A stretch of 12,085 nt of DNA from CAITQP01 sp964387965 (GCA_964387965.1 CAYLXO010000017.1:1-12085), one strand, 5' to 3'. Shown: positions 4,778 through 11,734, counted from the first letter of the stretch. Translations and numbers: made by a program. The notes: generated by a model not told the origin, from the sequence alone.

Positions 4778-5686
4778 TTATTGTCCGCCGTTGTTTGTAG
4801 TTCCGCTAGTTGAAGTTCCTTCTGGAACATCACCTTTGTTTACTCGATTTTCAAACTCCTTTTTTGCTTCAGGAGTTCTCACACCTTTTGTGATTGTTTT
4901 AAGATCCGCATTTGCTGTCTTAAGCGCGTCATTTGCAAGCTTAAGATTTGCGCGTGCCTCTTTAAGAGCATCAGCGTTTGCCTTCATGAGAGTCTTATCG
5001 CCACCATCAGCAGTAATACCTGAAACACCTGCAACCACTTTTTCAACCGCAGTCGTTGCGTCAGCAAGTTTTGATTTCATATCAGCAAGTGCGGTTTCAG
5101 CTGCTGCAACATCCTTACCAGCTGTCTTTGCTGATGCAATACGTGCTTCAAGCTTTGTCACTGTTGCATTTAACATACCAACAAGTGTTTTTACACGATC
5201 AGCAGCAGCAAGAATCTTCGCGCGTGGCTGTACATCCATGTACACACGATTGTCTTTTGTGATTGAGCCAAGATCTTCTTTTAAAATCTTCGCATCAGTA
5301 GTAGCACCAATCTTTGCCTTAAGTTCGTTCAATTTTGCAATTTCAGCATCGAGTTCTTGCAAGAGTTTTGCTTTTGCTTCATCAGACAAATTCTTCATCT
5401 GACCAAGACGTTCTTTAAGTTCAGAAATATCCTTAATACGTTTGTCGATAGCTTCTTGACCCTTAGCTATGTCTTTCGACATCTGCTCTGCTTTTTTTTC
5501 TGCAAGTTCAGCTTTTCGTTCATCAATTTTTGCCTTGATTGGCATGCGTTCAGCCTCTGTTGTCTTACGAAGTGGTGGTACTTGATTTACACCTTCTTCG
5601 GCGAGCACTGCAGATGCAACTCCAAGAAATAGTACTGCTGGAGTAAGTGTTCCAACGAGTGCACGTGATAGTTTTTTGTTCATCAT
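4778..5686 (-). CDS. Secreted alpha-helical coiled-coil protein
   Basis: 302 aa. The signal peptide is residues 1-29 (hydrophobic core, VLA-EE). The remainder is almost all helical: Lys/Glu/Ala-rich heptad-like stretches at about 40-130 (KAELAEKKAEQMSK, ELKERLGQMKNL) and about 155-275 (repeated ADALKEARANLK, ANDALKTANADLK-type units). The C-terminus is a Gly/Thr/Ser/Asn-rich tail. There is no lipobox Cys. It is probably periplasmic or surface-exposed and structural or adhesive; no enzyme motif is seen and I do not recognise a named family. The start is the first of two Met codons (5686 or 5683). It is the second gene of an operon, 25 nt after the stop of the membrane-anchored protein at 5712-5996, and is closed by the terminator at 4742-4773. 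Confidence 0.8.
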   Translation of the reverse strand: MMNKKLSRALVGTLTPAVLFLGVASAVLAEEGVNQVPPLRKTTEAERMPIKAKIDERKAELAEKKAEQMSKDIAKGQEAIDKRIKDISELKERLGQMKNLSDEAKAKLLQELDAEIAKLNELKAKIGATTDAKILKEDLGSITKDNRVYMDVQPRAKILAAADRVKTLVGMLNATVTKLEARIASAKTAGKDVAAAETALADMKSKLADATTAVEKVVAGVSGITADGGDKTLMKANADALKEARANLKLANDALKTANADLKTITKGVRTPEAKKEFENRVNKGDVPEGTSTSGTTNNGGQ

Positions 5687-5711
5687 TGTAATCTAAATAC
5701 ATTAGGATTAA

Positions 5712-5996
5712 TTATTTCGACGCGTCAGTTATTTCTGAGTTCAACAAATCAAGCTGAGATTCGATAACTGCAGCATCCTGTAGAAGAGCTGCATCAGATG
5801 AACCACTTGCTTGAATCTGGCTTGCTGGGTCATTAACTGTAGGCACTTGTGCCTGCTGTGTTTGTCCTGTTGTTTCGTTTGTTGCGTTTGGCATACTCGC
5901 GTCATCTGGTTTTTTCATCATAAACCAAACAACGATAAGAATAAGCACTAGGGCAACGACGAACATAAATGTTTTTCCTGAAGATCCTTGTTGCAT
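5712..5996 (-). CDS. Small membrane-anchored protein, single N-terminal helix
   Basis: 94 aa. A short polar N-terminus precedes one transmembrane helix (about 9-27). A Pro/Asn/Thr/Gln-rich flexible linker (about 30-65) follows, then a C-terminal amphipathic helix (DAALLQDAAVIESQLDLLNSEI). It is predicted to be an N-in, C-out anchor whose terminal helix could pack with the coiled-coil protein encoded next (25 nt downstream). The family is not recognised. The 67-nt gap to gpmI has no clear terminator, so read-through from the eno-gpmI transcript is possible. A TATACT-like -10 on the minus strand (6037-6042) may give separate expression. Confidence 0.75.
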   Translation of the reverse strand: MQQGSSGKTFMFVVALVLILIVVWFMMKKPDDASMPNATNETTGQTQQAQVPTVNDPASQIQASGSSDAALLQDAAVIESQLDLLNSEITDASK

Positions 5997-6063
5997 ATAA
6001 AAATAAAAGTCTAGGTATTGTAAACTCGACTCATATAGTATACCTCAAGAGAATACAGATGCG

Positions 6064-7569
6064 CTAGATAAGCACTTTTCCTGTCATTGATGGAGGAACT
6101 GGGAGATTAAGTAGTGTAAGAATAGTAGGCGCAATATCTGCCAAACCGCCATTTTTAAGTGTATAACCACTCTTTGTAAGAATAGCAGGCACAACATTGA
6201 CTGTATGGGCAGTATGACGCTCACCTGTAGCATCATCAATGTTCTGCTCAGCATTTCCGTGATCAGCAGTGATAAATGCTACTCCTCCTCGTGATTTTAA
6301 AATACCGATTACACGTCCAAGCTCGCGGTCTACAGTTTCAACAGCTTTTATAATTGCAGGCTTATTTCCGGTATGTCCCACCATATCTGCATTAGCAAAA
6401 TTTATAAAAACAAAATCCACGCCTTGCATAATGCGTTTCGTAGCTTCGTCTGCGATTTCTTTCGCTTTCATTTCGGGAGCAAGATCATGTGTCAAAACAT
6501 CTTTGCGACTTGGAACAAGCACGAATTCTTCCCCAGTATGCGGTGTTTCATCTCCCCCGTTTAAAAAGTAGGTTGCATGCGGATATTTTTCTGTTTCTGC
6601 AATATGTGCTTGTGTAAGTCCTGCTTTTGAAACTTCGTTCGCAAGTGTGGTCACAATTTTTACTTTTGGGAACGCAACTACTGATGCAATTTTTTCATCG
6701 TACTCAGTTAACGTAACAAAACTGAGATTCATTTCACTCACTTTCTGCATAATACGCGAAGAGAGTTGTCGTGCTCGGTCAGAACGGAAATTAAAGAAAA
6801 TGACGGCATCATTTTTTTGAATAGTGATAGGTGTTCCATCTGTTGCAGGAAACACCAGTGCCGGAAGAAGTTCATCAAATATGCCTTCAGTATATTTGCT
6901 AGCAATAGCTTCACTTGGACTCTTGCCTTCTACGATTTCTCCCTTTCCAAAAAATAGAGCTTCTTCTGCATTTTTAGTACGATCCCAATTCTTGTCTCTA
7001 TCCATTGCGTACAATCGCCCTGTAACTGTTGCGATACGAGCTATACCACTATCTGCACAGACTTTTTCCAATGCCCGAATAGTATCAATACCTGATCGAG
7101 GTAACACATCTCGTCCATCAGTGAAAGCGTGAATGAATACTTTTGTAAGACCGAATTCTTTTGCAGAACGTATAAGGCCGTACAGATGCTCGACATGAGA
7201 ATGGACTCCACCATCTGATGCAAGTCCAACGAGATGAAGCGTGCTGTTATTTTTTTGAGCATGTAAAAAGGCGCTTGAAATCGCAGGATTTTTTATAAAT
7301 TCCCCATTATTCATCGCTTTCGTAATGCGAACAAGATCAGTGTCTATCACCGTACCAGCGCCAATAGTCATATGACCTACTTCGCTATTACCAATTTGTC
7401 CGGAAGGAAGGCCGACTTGCTCTTCAGATGCATCAAGTGTTGCATGCGGATAGTCACGCCACAATGAATCAAAAAAGGGAGTATTTGCCTCACGAATAGC
7501 ATTATTTGATTCGCTGTCACGATAGCCCCAGCCATCTAACACAATTAGTGCTACTTGTTTCCGTTCCAT
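6064..7569 (-). CDS. gpmI: 2,3-bisphosphoglycerate-independent phosphoglycerate mutase
   Basis: 501 aa, normal full length. It interconverts 3- and 2-phosphoglycerate in glycolysis, in the cytoplasm, using two Mn ions and a phosphoserine intermediate. The alkaline-phosphatase-type half carries Asp12 (LDGWG), the nucleophile Ser62 (GQIGNSEVGH), and metal ligands in ADMVGH (Asp395, His399), TADHGN (Asp436, His437) and RHTAHT (His455). The inserted transferase half carries His123, DGRD (151-154) and FRSDR (261-265) for substrate binding. All are intact. The ATG is 1 nt beyond the eno stop codon, so translation is probably coupled to enolase; no separate Shine-Dalgarno is seen. Eno and GpmI catalyse consecutive steps. 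Confidence 0.97.
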   Translation of the reverse strand: MERKQVALIVLDGWGYRDSESNNAIREANTPFFDSLWRDYPHATLDASEEQVGLPSGQIGNSEVGHMTIGAGTVIDTDLVRITKAMNNGEFIKNPAISSAFLHAQKNNSTLHLVGLASDGGVHSHVEHLYGLIRSAKEFGLTKVFIHAFTDGRDVLPRSGIDTIRALEKVCADSGIARIATVTGRLYAMDRDKNWDRTKNAEEALFFGKGEIVEGKSPSEAIASKYTEGIFDELLPALVFPATDGTPITIQKNDAVIFFNFRSDRARQLSSRIMQKVSEMNLSFVTLTEYDEKIASVVAFPKVKIVTTLANEVSKAGLTQAHIAETEKYPHATYFLNGGDETPHTGEEFVLVPSRKDVLTHDLAPEMKAKEIADEATKRIMQGVDFVFINFANADMVGHTGNKPAIIKAVETVDRELGRVIGILKSRGGVAFITADHGNAEQNIDDATGERHTAHTVNVVPAILTKSGYTLKNGGLADIAPTILTLLNLPVPPSMTGKVLI

Positions 7570-7570
7570 A

Positions 7571-8860
7571 TTATTTCTTAAAAATAGTTGCTCCTAAAAA
7601 TACAGCATTCTCTCCGAGCTCTTCTTCGATACGAAGCAACTCGTTATATTTTGCAATTCTATCTGTACGACTCATTGATCCTGTTTTTATTTGTCCTGTT
7701 GCAAGACCTACAGCAAGATGTGCAATCGTTGTATCTTCTGTCTCACCTGAACGGTGTGAAATCACTGCAGTAAATCCAGCGTCTTCTGCCATCTTCACCG
7801 CGTTGATTGTTTCTGTGAGAGTCCCAATTTGATTTAGTTTTATTAAAATTGAATTACACGATTTTTCAGCAATTGCACGTTTCAAAAATTCTGTATTCGT
7901 ACAAAGAAGATCATCACCAACAAGTTGTGTTGTTTGTCCGATGGATGCAGTAAGTTTCTGCCAACCATTCCAATCTTCTTCATTCAATCCATCTTCGATA
8001 GAAACGATAGAATATTCTTTTGCAAGATCTCCATACCATGAAATCATTTCATCTTGAGAAAGAATTTTACCCTCAGTTTTTAAATTATATGATCCGTTCT
8101 CATACAATTCGCTTCCGGCAACATCAAGCGCAATACAAACATCTGCACCAAATACATATCCTGCGTTTGTAACTGCAGTTTGTATAAGTGAAAGTGCTTC
8201 CTTATTTCCATTTTTTACAGCTGGGGCATATCCTCCTTCATCACCAACTGTTGTGCCATATCCTGCGCTTTCAATGACTTTTCCAAGCGCATGAAAAACT
8301 TCAGTACACATTTGGACGGCTTTAGAAAATGTTTTTGCTCCAACAGGCATTATCATAAATTCCTGTATATCAGTAGAACCTGCTGCATGCTTTCCTCCGT
8401 TTATGATATTTACCATTGGTACCGGCAAAATATAATTTTTGTTTATATTAGAAATATTTTTTATATGTGCATAGAGCGGAATATTCTGCGCAAGCGCTCC
8501 TGCTTTTGCACATGCAAGTGACACAGCAAGAATTGCATTCGCTCCGAGTCGTGCTTTGTTTGGAGTGCCATCAAGTGTGATCATTGCTTCATCAATTGCC
8601 TTCTGATCAAGAACATCCATACCAACGAGTTTTCCAGCGATTTCACCATTTATATTTGAAACTGCCTTGAGAACACTTTTCCCTCCATATAGTGACTTAT
8701 CGCCATCCCGAAGCTCCAAAGCCTCGTGTGTGCCGGTAGAAGCCCCAGAAGGCGCTATAGCTCGCCCCATAAGCCCATTTAGAAGGGTTACATCGGCTTC
8801 CACAGTAGGATTGCCTCGTGAGTCTAATACTTGTCGCGCATGGATTTTTGAGATTTTCAT
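7571..8860 (-). CDS. eno: Enolase (phosphopyruvate hydratase)
   Basis: 429 aa, standard length. It converts 2-phosphoglycerate to phosphoenolpyruvate in the cytoplasm. Visible active-site residues: the loop SGASTGTHEA (38-46), Glu208 (GDEGGY, acid), Mg ligands Asp246, Glu289 (SIEDG) and Asp316 (GDDLL), catalytic base Lys341 (LIKLNQ), His369-Arg370-Ser371 (SHRSGETED) and Lys392 (IKTGSMSRTDR). The C-terminus is complete. The frame is open upstream to 8983, but that would run into purH. ATG 8860 gives the conserved MKISKIHARQVLDSRGNP start and lies 7 nt after an extended -10 box. It is the first gene of the eno-gpmI operon and is divergent from purH. Confidence 0.97.
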   Translation of the reverse strand: MKISKIHARQVLDSRGNPTVEADVTLLNGLMGRAIAPSGASTGTHEALELRDGDKSLYGGKSVLKAVSNINGEIAGKLVGMDVLDQKAIDEAMITLDGTPNKARLGANAILAVSLACAKAGALAQNIPLYAHIKNISNINKNYILPVPMVNIINGGKHAAGSTDIQEFMIMPVGAKTFSKAVQMCTEVFHALGKVIESAGYGTTVGDEGGYAPAVKNGNKEALSLIQTAVTNAGYVFGADVCIALDVAGSELYENGSYNLKTEGKILSQDEMISWYGDLAKEYSIVSIEDGLNEEDWNGWQKLTASIGQTTQLVGDDLLCTNTEFLKRAIAEKSCNSILIKLNQIGTLTETINAVKMAEDAGFTAVISHRSGETEDTTIAHLAVGLATGQIKTGSMSRTDRIAKYNELLRIEEELGENAVFLGATIFKK

Positions 8861-8867
8861 GGTTTTT

Positions 8868-8876
8868 AGTTTAGCA
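8868..8876 (-). promoter_or_regulatory. eno promoter, extended -10, leaderless-type
   Basis: On the minus strand TGC-TAAACT ends 7 nt before the eno ATG (8860). The position expected for its -35 box (about 8891-8896) overlaps the purH -10 box. Confidence 0.5.
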
Positions 8877-8884
8877 TAAAATTG

Positions 8885-8893
8885 TGCTATTGT
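8885..8893 (+). promoter_or_regulatory. purH promoter, extended -10, leaderless-type
   Basis: TGC-TATTGT ends 6 nt before ATG 8900. The position expected for its -35 (about 8865-8870) overlaps the eno -10 box, so the two divergent promoters share the same 30 bp. Confidence 0.5.
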
Positions 8894-8899
8894 ACTTTC

Positions 8900-10510
8900 A
8901 TGAAAAGAACAGCACTTCTCTCGGTTTACGACAAAACAGGCATAGTCGATTTTGCCAAATCTCTCCTTTCTATTCCCAACCAAGAATGGGAAATTTTGGC
9001 TTCTGGTGGTACTGCAAAAGTACTTTTAGAGGCAGGGGTACCAGTCACAGATACTGGTTCGATTGTAGGTGGACCAATATTGGGTCACCGAGTTGTTACA
9101 CTTTCGCGTGAAATTCATGCAGGGCTTCTTGCAAAAGACAACACGGAAGATCGTGCAGAGCTCGACAAACTCGGTATTCGATTTATCGATCTTGTTTGTT
9201 GTGATCTGTATCCACTCAAATCAGAAATACTTAAACAAGGGTCAACAAAAGAATCCGTCATCGAACAAACTGACATTGGTGGACCGACTATGATACGCAG
9301 TGGTGCAAAAGCAGGTCGCATTACAATTTGTGATCCTCTCGACAGAACTCCTGTAATCGAATGGCTTAAGAATGGTGAACAAAACCGTGAACAGTTTATT
9401 GAAATGCTTCGTGCAAAAGCAGAATATACAATTGCTGATTATGTACTTACATCTGCTCGCTACCACGGAAGCGGTGTATACGAAGGATTTACTGGCGGAA
9501 TAATTGCTGAATGCAAGTATGGAGAAAATGCATATCAAACACCAGCTCGTGTATATACACGCGGAACAACTGACCCACTTTCAATAGACAAATTTTCGCT
9601 TGTAGCAGGGAGTGCACCGTCATACAACAACTGGTGTGATGTAGACCGCATGCTCATGACTGCAACACATATTGCAGGAAACTTTGATGCAAATTATGGA
9701 ACAGTACCTCTTATCGCACTTGCTGTTAAGCATGGAAATACATGCGGAGCATCTGTGGGAAATGATGCTGTAGAAGTTTTGCAAAAAATGATTATGGGTG
9801 ATCCCCGCGCGATTTTTGGAGGACTTGTTATGACAAACTTCCCTATTGATGAAAAATTGGCAGAGGTGTTGCTTTCGTACAATATGCCTGAAGGTGCACG
9901 GAGAATTCTAGATGGAATAATAGCACCGAACTTCGATGGAAGTGCTATTGAAGTTTTGAAACGTAAAGGAGACAAATGCAGATTTCTCGCAAACAAAGCA
10001 CTCGGAAATCTCGACAAAAACTCACTTGATACTTCCCCTCGCTTTCGTTACATGCGCGGTGGATTTCTTGTTCAGCCGAATTACACATTTCTTCTTGATT
10101 TGAAATCAAAAGATCTTGTGAAAAATGGTACCGCTACTGAAACACAAGAAAAAGATATGCTTCTTGCAAAAGCTATTTGTGACACATCAAACTCAAACAC
10201 AATCACTCTTGTGAAAAATGGCCAACTCATCGGAAATGGTGTCGGCCAACAAGATAGAGTAGGAGCCGGAATGCTCGCACTCTCGCGTGCAACTGGGGCA
10301 GGACATGATGTCACAGGTGCAGTTGCTTCAAGTGATAGCTTTTTCCCATTCCCTGATGCACCAGAAACACTTATCAAAGGTGGCGTACGAGCAATTCTAT
10401 CAACAAGTGGATCTGTAAACGATGGAAAATCTGTAGAAGTCTGCGCAAAAGAAAGTGTCCCACTTTACTTGATACCAGACGCACTAGCTCGCGGATTTTT
10501 CGGACACTAA
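8900..10510 (+). CDS. purH: Bifunctional AICAR transformylase / IMP cyclohydrolase
   Basis: 536 aa, full length. It makes the last two steps of de novo IMP synthesis: formyl transfer from 10-formyl-THF to AICAR, then ring closure. The N-terminal MGS-like cyclohydrolase domain (about 1-190) has SVYDKTG, SGGTAK, Arg64, Thr67, Tyr104, Asp125 (DIGGPT) and Lys137, which line up with human ATIC numbering. Lys66 of the usual RVKTLHPK is Val here (RVVTLSRE). The transformylase domain has YGENAYQ (207-213), the catalytic pair Lys277-His278 (KHGNTCGA), SNSNT, GVGQQDR and SDSFFPF (478-484). The frame opens at TTG 8882, but that codon is upstream of the -10 box; ATG 8900 is preferred. Terminator at 10527. 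Confidence 0.95.
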   Translation: MKRTALLSVYDKTGIVDFAKSLLSIPNQEWEILASGGTAKVLLEAGVPVTDTGSIVGGPILGHRVVTLSREIHAGLLAKDNTEDRAELDKLGIRFIDLVCCDLYPLKSEILKQGSTKESVIEQTDIGGPTMIRSGAKAGRITICDPLDRTPVIEWLKNGEQNREQFIEMLRAKAEYTIADYVLTSARYHGSGVYEGFTGGIIAECKYGENAYQTPARVYTRGTTDPLSIDKFSLVAGSAPSYNNWCDVDRMLMTATHIAGNFDANYGTVPLIALAVKHGNTCGASVGNDAVEVLQKMIMGDPRAIFGGLVMTNFPIDEKLAEVLLSYNMPEGARRILDGIIAPNFDGSAIEVLKRKGDKCRFLANKALGNLDKNSLDTSPRFRYMRGGFLVQPNYTFLLDLKSKDLVKNGTATETQEKDMLLAKAICDTSNSNTITLVKNGQLIGNGVGQQDRVGAGMLALSRATGAGHDVTGAVASSDSFFPFPDAPETLIKGGVRAILSTSGSVNDGKSVEVCAKESVPLYLIPDALARGFFGH

Positions 10511-10526
10511 TTTTAAAATAGCGAAA

Positions 10527-10543
10527 CCCCGGAATCTCCGGGG
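10527..10543. terminator. Hairpin terminator between convergent genes
   Basis: CCCCGGA (10527-10533), loop ATC, TCCGGGG (10537-10543), then CTTCTTA. It lies between purH (+) and the 179-aa gene (-), which ends at 10554. The T-tract is modest. Confidence 0.65.
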
Positions 10544-10553
10544 CTTCTTACTG

Positions 10554-11093
10554 TTACTTCGTAGGAATACAATTTGTAAACCTTTCTTTCCTGGGTACAA
10601 ATTCCTTTTCATCAAGAAAATTACTCTCTGGTGAGCCGAAAATATATCCAAGGCGTGGCAAGATTTTGTACTCATCTGGGACAACTGCAATATCGATTGA
10701 ATCTCGATAGATTTGAACCAAACAATTTCTTTGCTTGTACTTGTCTTCAATAAAACAGACTAGTGGCGCTTTCGGACTAGTCAACTTTTGCTGATTAATT
10801 TTCGCCATCAAAAGTATTTGCATAAGACTCGGTTTTTTGCCAAAGTTCTCTGTGAACAGCAAATTAGCTTCGCCGTACGTAAATTCAAACTTTGATTCTC
10901 CGTAACCAAGATAATACTGTGGGCCTGGCATTTCTTCGAGCGAAGCACCAAACCAATCGATGAAATTAGTACTTATCTTTGCATAAGTCTTAGATAGTGT
11001 TTCAACTACTTGGCCAAGATAGATTGGCTTTGTTTCCGGCCGATGGTAATCCACTTTTTTAAGGTCTGTAAATCTGCTGTATACACTTCCCAT
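10554..11093 (-). CDS. Unrecognised cytoplasmic protein (179 aa)
   Basis: 179 aa from ATG 11093. The frame is open to 11186, but the extra 31 residues would start upstream of the promoter at 11129-11156, so the shorter form is chosen. There is no signal peptide or membrane segment. It is rich in Tyr, Phe, Lys and Glu with mixed alpha/beta character: a helix near 24-45, YLGYGESKFEFTYGEANLLF (61-80), a strand LVCFIED (111-117), CLVQIY and IDIAVVP (124-139), and a charged, Phe-rich tail. Cys occurs at 113, 124 and 175. I see no catalytic motif and name no family. It has its own promoter and lies downstream of the 67-aa gene with a hairpin between, so the two may be partly co-expressed. The composition differs from the metabolic neighbours. 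Confidence 0.6.
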   Translation of the reverse strand: MGSVYSRFTDLKKVDYHRPETKPIYLGQVVETLSKTYAKISTNFIDWFGASLEEMPGPQYYLGYGESKFEFTYGEANLLFTENFGKKPSLMQILLMAKINQQKLTSPKAPLVCFIEDKYKQRNCLVQIYRDSIDIAVVPDEYKILPRLGYIFGSPESNFLDEKEFVPRKERFTNCIPTK

Positions 11094-11128
11094 ATATATG
11101 CGCTTTTGAGTTAAAAAATGTTTTTTAG

Positions 11129-11156
11129 ATACTACCAAACAAAACATGTTAGTCAA
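11129..11156 (-). promoter_or_regulatory. Promoter of the 179-aa gene
   Basis: On the minus strand TTGACT (11151-11156), 16-nt spacer, TAGTAT (11129-11134). The predicted start near 11122 leaves a leader of about 29 nt before ATG 11093. Confidence 0.5.
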
Positions 11157-11164
11157 TATAATGT

Positions 11165-11194
11165 ATTGCGCCGTAGTTAACACCACGGCGCAAT
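11165..11194. terminator. Hairpin after the 67-aa gene
   Basis: ATTGCGCCGT (11165-11174) pairs perfectly with ACGGCGCAAT (11185-11194), 10-nt loop. It begins directly after the stop codon of the minus-strand 67-aa frame. The U-tract is weak, so it may only attenuate. Confidence 0.55.
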
Positions 11195-11195
11195 T

Positions 11196-11399
11196 TTAAA
11201 ATAGACATTCAGCTTTTAAACCACCACTACTACCCCACCTCATTTTTTGCGAAGCTTTACGAATATTTTCATAGACGCCTGCATTAGTAAAAACATCGAT
11301 TGGAGCATAATTAAAATGAAGATTATTTTGTTCAGGCCTAAATGGTTCCAAAATTTGCTCATCGTCATATAATGACTTTTTGTCTGTTTGATTTTCCAT
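11196..11399 (-). CDS. Small unrecognised protein (67 aa)
   Basis: 67 aa. The N-terminal half is acidic and polar (DKKSLYDDEQILEPFRPEQ); the middle holds NYAPIDVFTNAGVYENIRKA; the C-terminal end is Gly/Ser-rich then KAECLF with a single Cys near the end. There is no signal peptide or membrane helix. No family is recognised. It starts at ATG 11399, with no Shine-Dalgarno, 24 nt after a very strong hairpin (11423-11459). Its transcript must therefore either begin in that short gap or read through the hairpin. It is closed by the hairpin at 11165-11194 and followed by the 179-aa gene. It could be a partner of the 179-aa protein, a secreted-peptide precursor or a spurious frame; the protein-like composition favours a real gene. 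Confidence 0.45.
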   Translation of the reverse strand: MENQTDKKSLYDDEQILEPFRPEQNNLHFNYAPIDVFTNAGVYENIRKASQKMRWGSSGGLKAECLF

Positions 11400-11422
11400 A
11401 TTTTGTTTTTAAGGAGTTAGAA

Positions 11423-11459
11423 AATAAAAGCCCTTCGAGATCTTCGAAGGGCTTTTATT
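11423..11459. terminator. Perfect 16-bp hairpin terminator, bidirectional
   Basis: AATAAAAGCCCTTCGA (11423-11438) and its exact complement (11444-11459), loop GATCT. A/T tracts flank both sides. It stands between the 27-codon frame and the 67-aa gene on the minus strand. Confidence 0.8.
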
Positions 11460-11472
11460 GATTTTCCTTGTC

Positions 11473-11556
11473 TTACAAGAAACGACAACAGAAGCCCTCC
11501 GGGAGGATCTTCTTTGACTTCTTGCACTTATTTATATTTTGGAAATTGTTATTCAT
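11473..11556 (-). CDS. Possible 27-aa Cys-containing peptide
   Basis: The frame ATG 11556 to TAA 11473 encodes a 27-residue peptide: an Asn-rich start (MNNNFQNINK), a basic centre (CKKSKK) and the hydrophobic, Cys-rich end ILPEGFCCRFL. It lies between two strong hairpins, as a separate unit. There is no Shine-Dalgarno or promoter directly in front, and part of the frame doubles as an inverted repeat. Coding is uncertain. It could be a leader peptide, a small secreted or modified peptide, or chance. Confidence 0.25.
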   Translation of the reverse strand: MNNNFQNINKCKKSKKILPEGFCCRFL

Positions 11557-11568
11557 ATTTTATTCAAA

Positions 11569-11600
11569 ACAAAACACCCTCCGTTTAGAGGGTGTTTTGT
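11569..11600. terminator. Hairpin terminator or attenuator
   Basis: ACAAAACACCCTC (11569-11581) pairs perfectly with GAGGGTGTTTTGT (11588-11600), 6-nt loop. On the minus strand it is followed by a T-rich run (GTTTTGTTTTG). The upstream AGGAGGG sequence resembles one arm and could pair in its place. Confidence 0.7.
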
Positions 11601-11640
11601 TGTTTAGATTTTTTTATTACGTATGCAACAAATAGCCCTC

Positions 11641-11691
11641 CTAGATGAGTGTCTTTACCAACTTAGCCTTTGTTGCGACTGCGTATTTCAT
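11641..11691 (-). CDS. Possible 16-aa leader peptide
   Basis: Frame ATG 11691 to TAG 11641: a short basic peptide MKYAVATKAKLVKTLI. The ATG is about 10 nt after a consensus -10 box, so it would be the first codon of a nearly leaderless transcript. Its stop codon overlaps AGGAGG (11637-11642 on the minus strand), and a terminator hairpin follows about 40 nt later. The position fits a leader peptide better than a free-standing gene. There is no run of a single amino acid codon to indicate what it might sense. Confidence 0.3.
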   Translation of the reverse strand: MKYAVATKAKLVKTLI

Positions 11692-11701
11692 ACCTATTTC
11701 G

Positions 11702-11729
11702 ATAATATCAAATTGTTACTTTGTGTCAA
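11702..11729 (-). promoter_or_regulatory. Consensus promoter driving the leader array
   Basis: On the minus strand TTGACA (11724-11729, perfect), 16-nt spacer, TATTAT (11702-11707). Its -35 box is arranged back to back with a TTGACT on the plus strand (11735-11740), together forming the dyad GTCAA-5nt-TTGAC. Confidence 0.65.
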
Positions 11730-11734
11730 TAATT

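Noticed and set aside
4791..5402. 203-codon plus-strand frame opposite the coiled-coil gene
   Set aside because: It is the antisense shadow of a Lys/Ala/Glu-rich helical gene, giving a Ser/Phe/Ala-rich translation with no initiation signals.
6269..7262. Several open frames antisense or out of frame to gpmI
   Set aside because: They mirror an intact, full-length conserved enzyme gene and have no independent promoter or protein-like features.
8882..8899. TTG start for purH, six residues upstream
   Set aside because: TTG 8882 lies before the extended -10 box. ATG 8900 begins the conserved MKRTALLSVYDKTG start.
8861..8983. Longer enolase start giving 470 residues
   Set aside because: The added N-terminus would be read through the eno promoter and antisense to the first codons of purH. 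The conserved enolase start MKISKIHARQ is at 8860.
11196..11232. Lasso-peptide core at the end of the 67-aa protein (Gly to Glu, nine residues)
   Set aside because: The tail after the Glu would be only three residues, the usual Thr two residues before the core is missing, and no cyclase or protease partner genes are adjacent.
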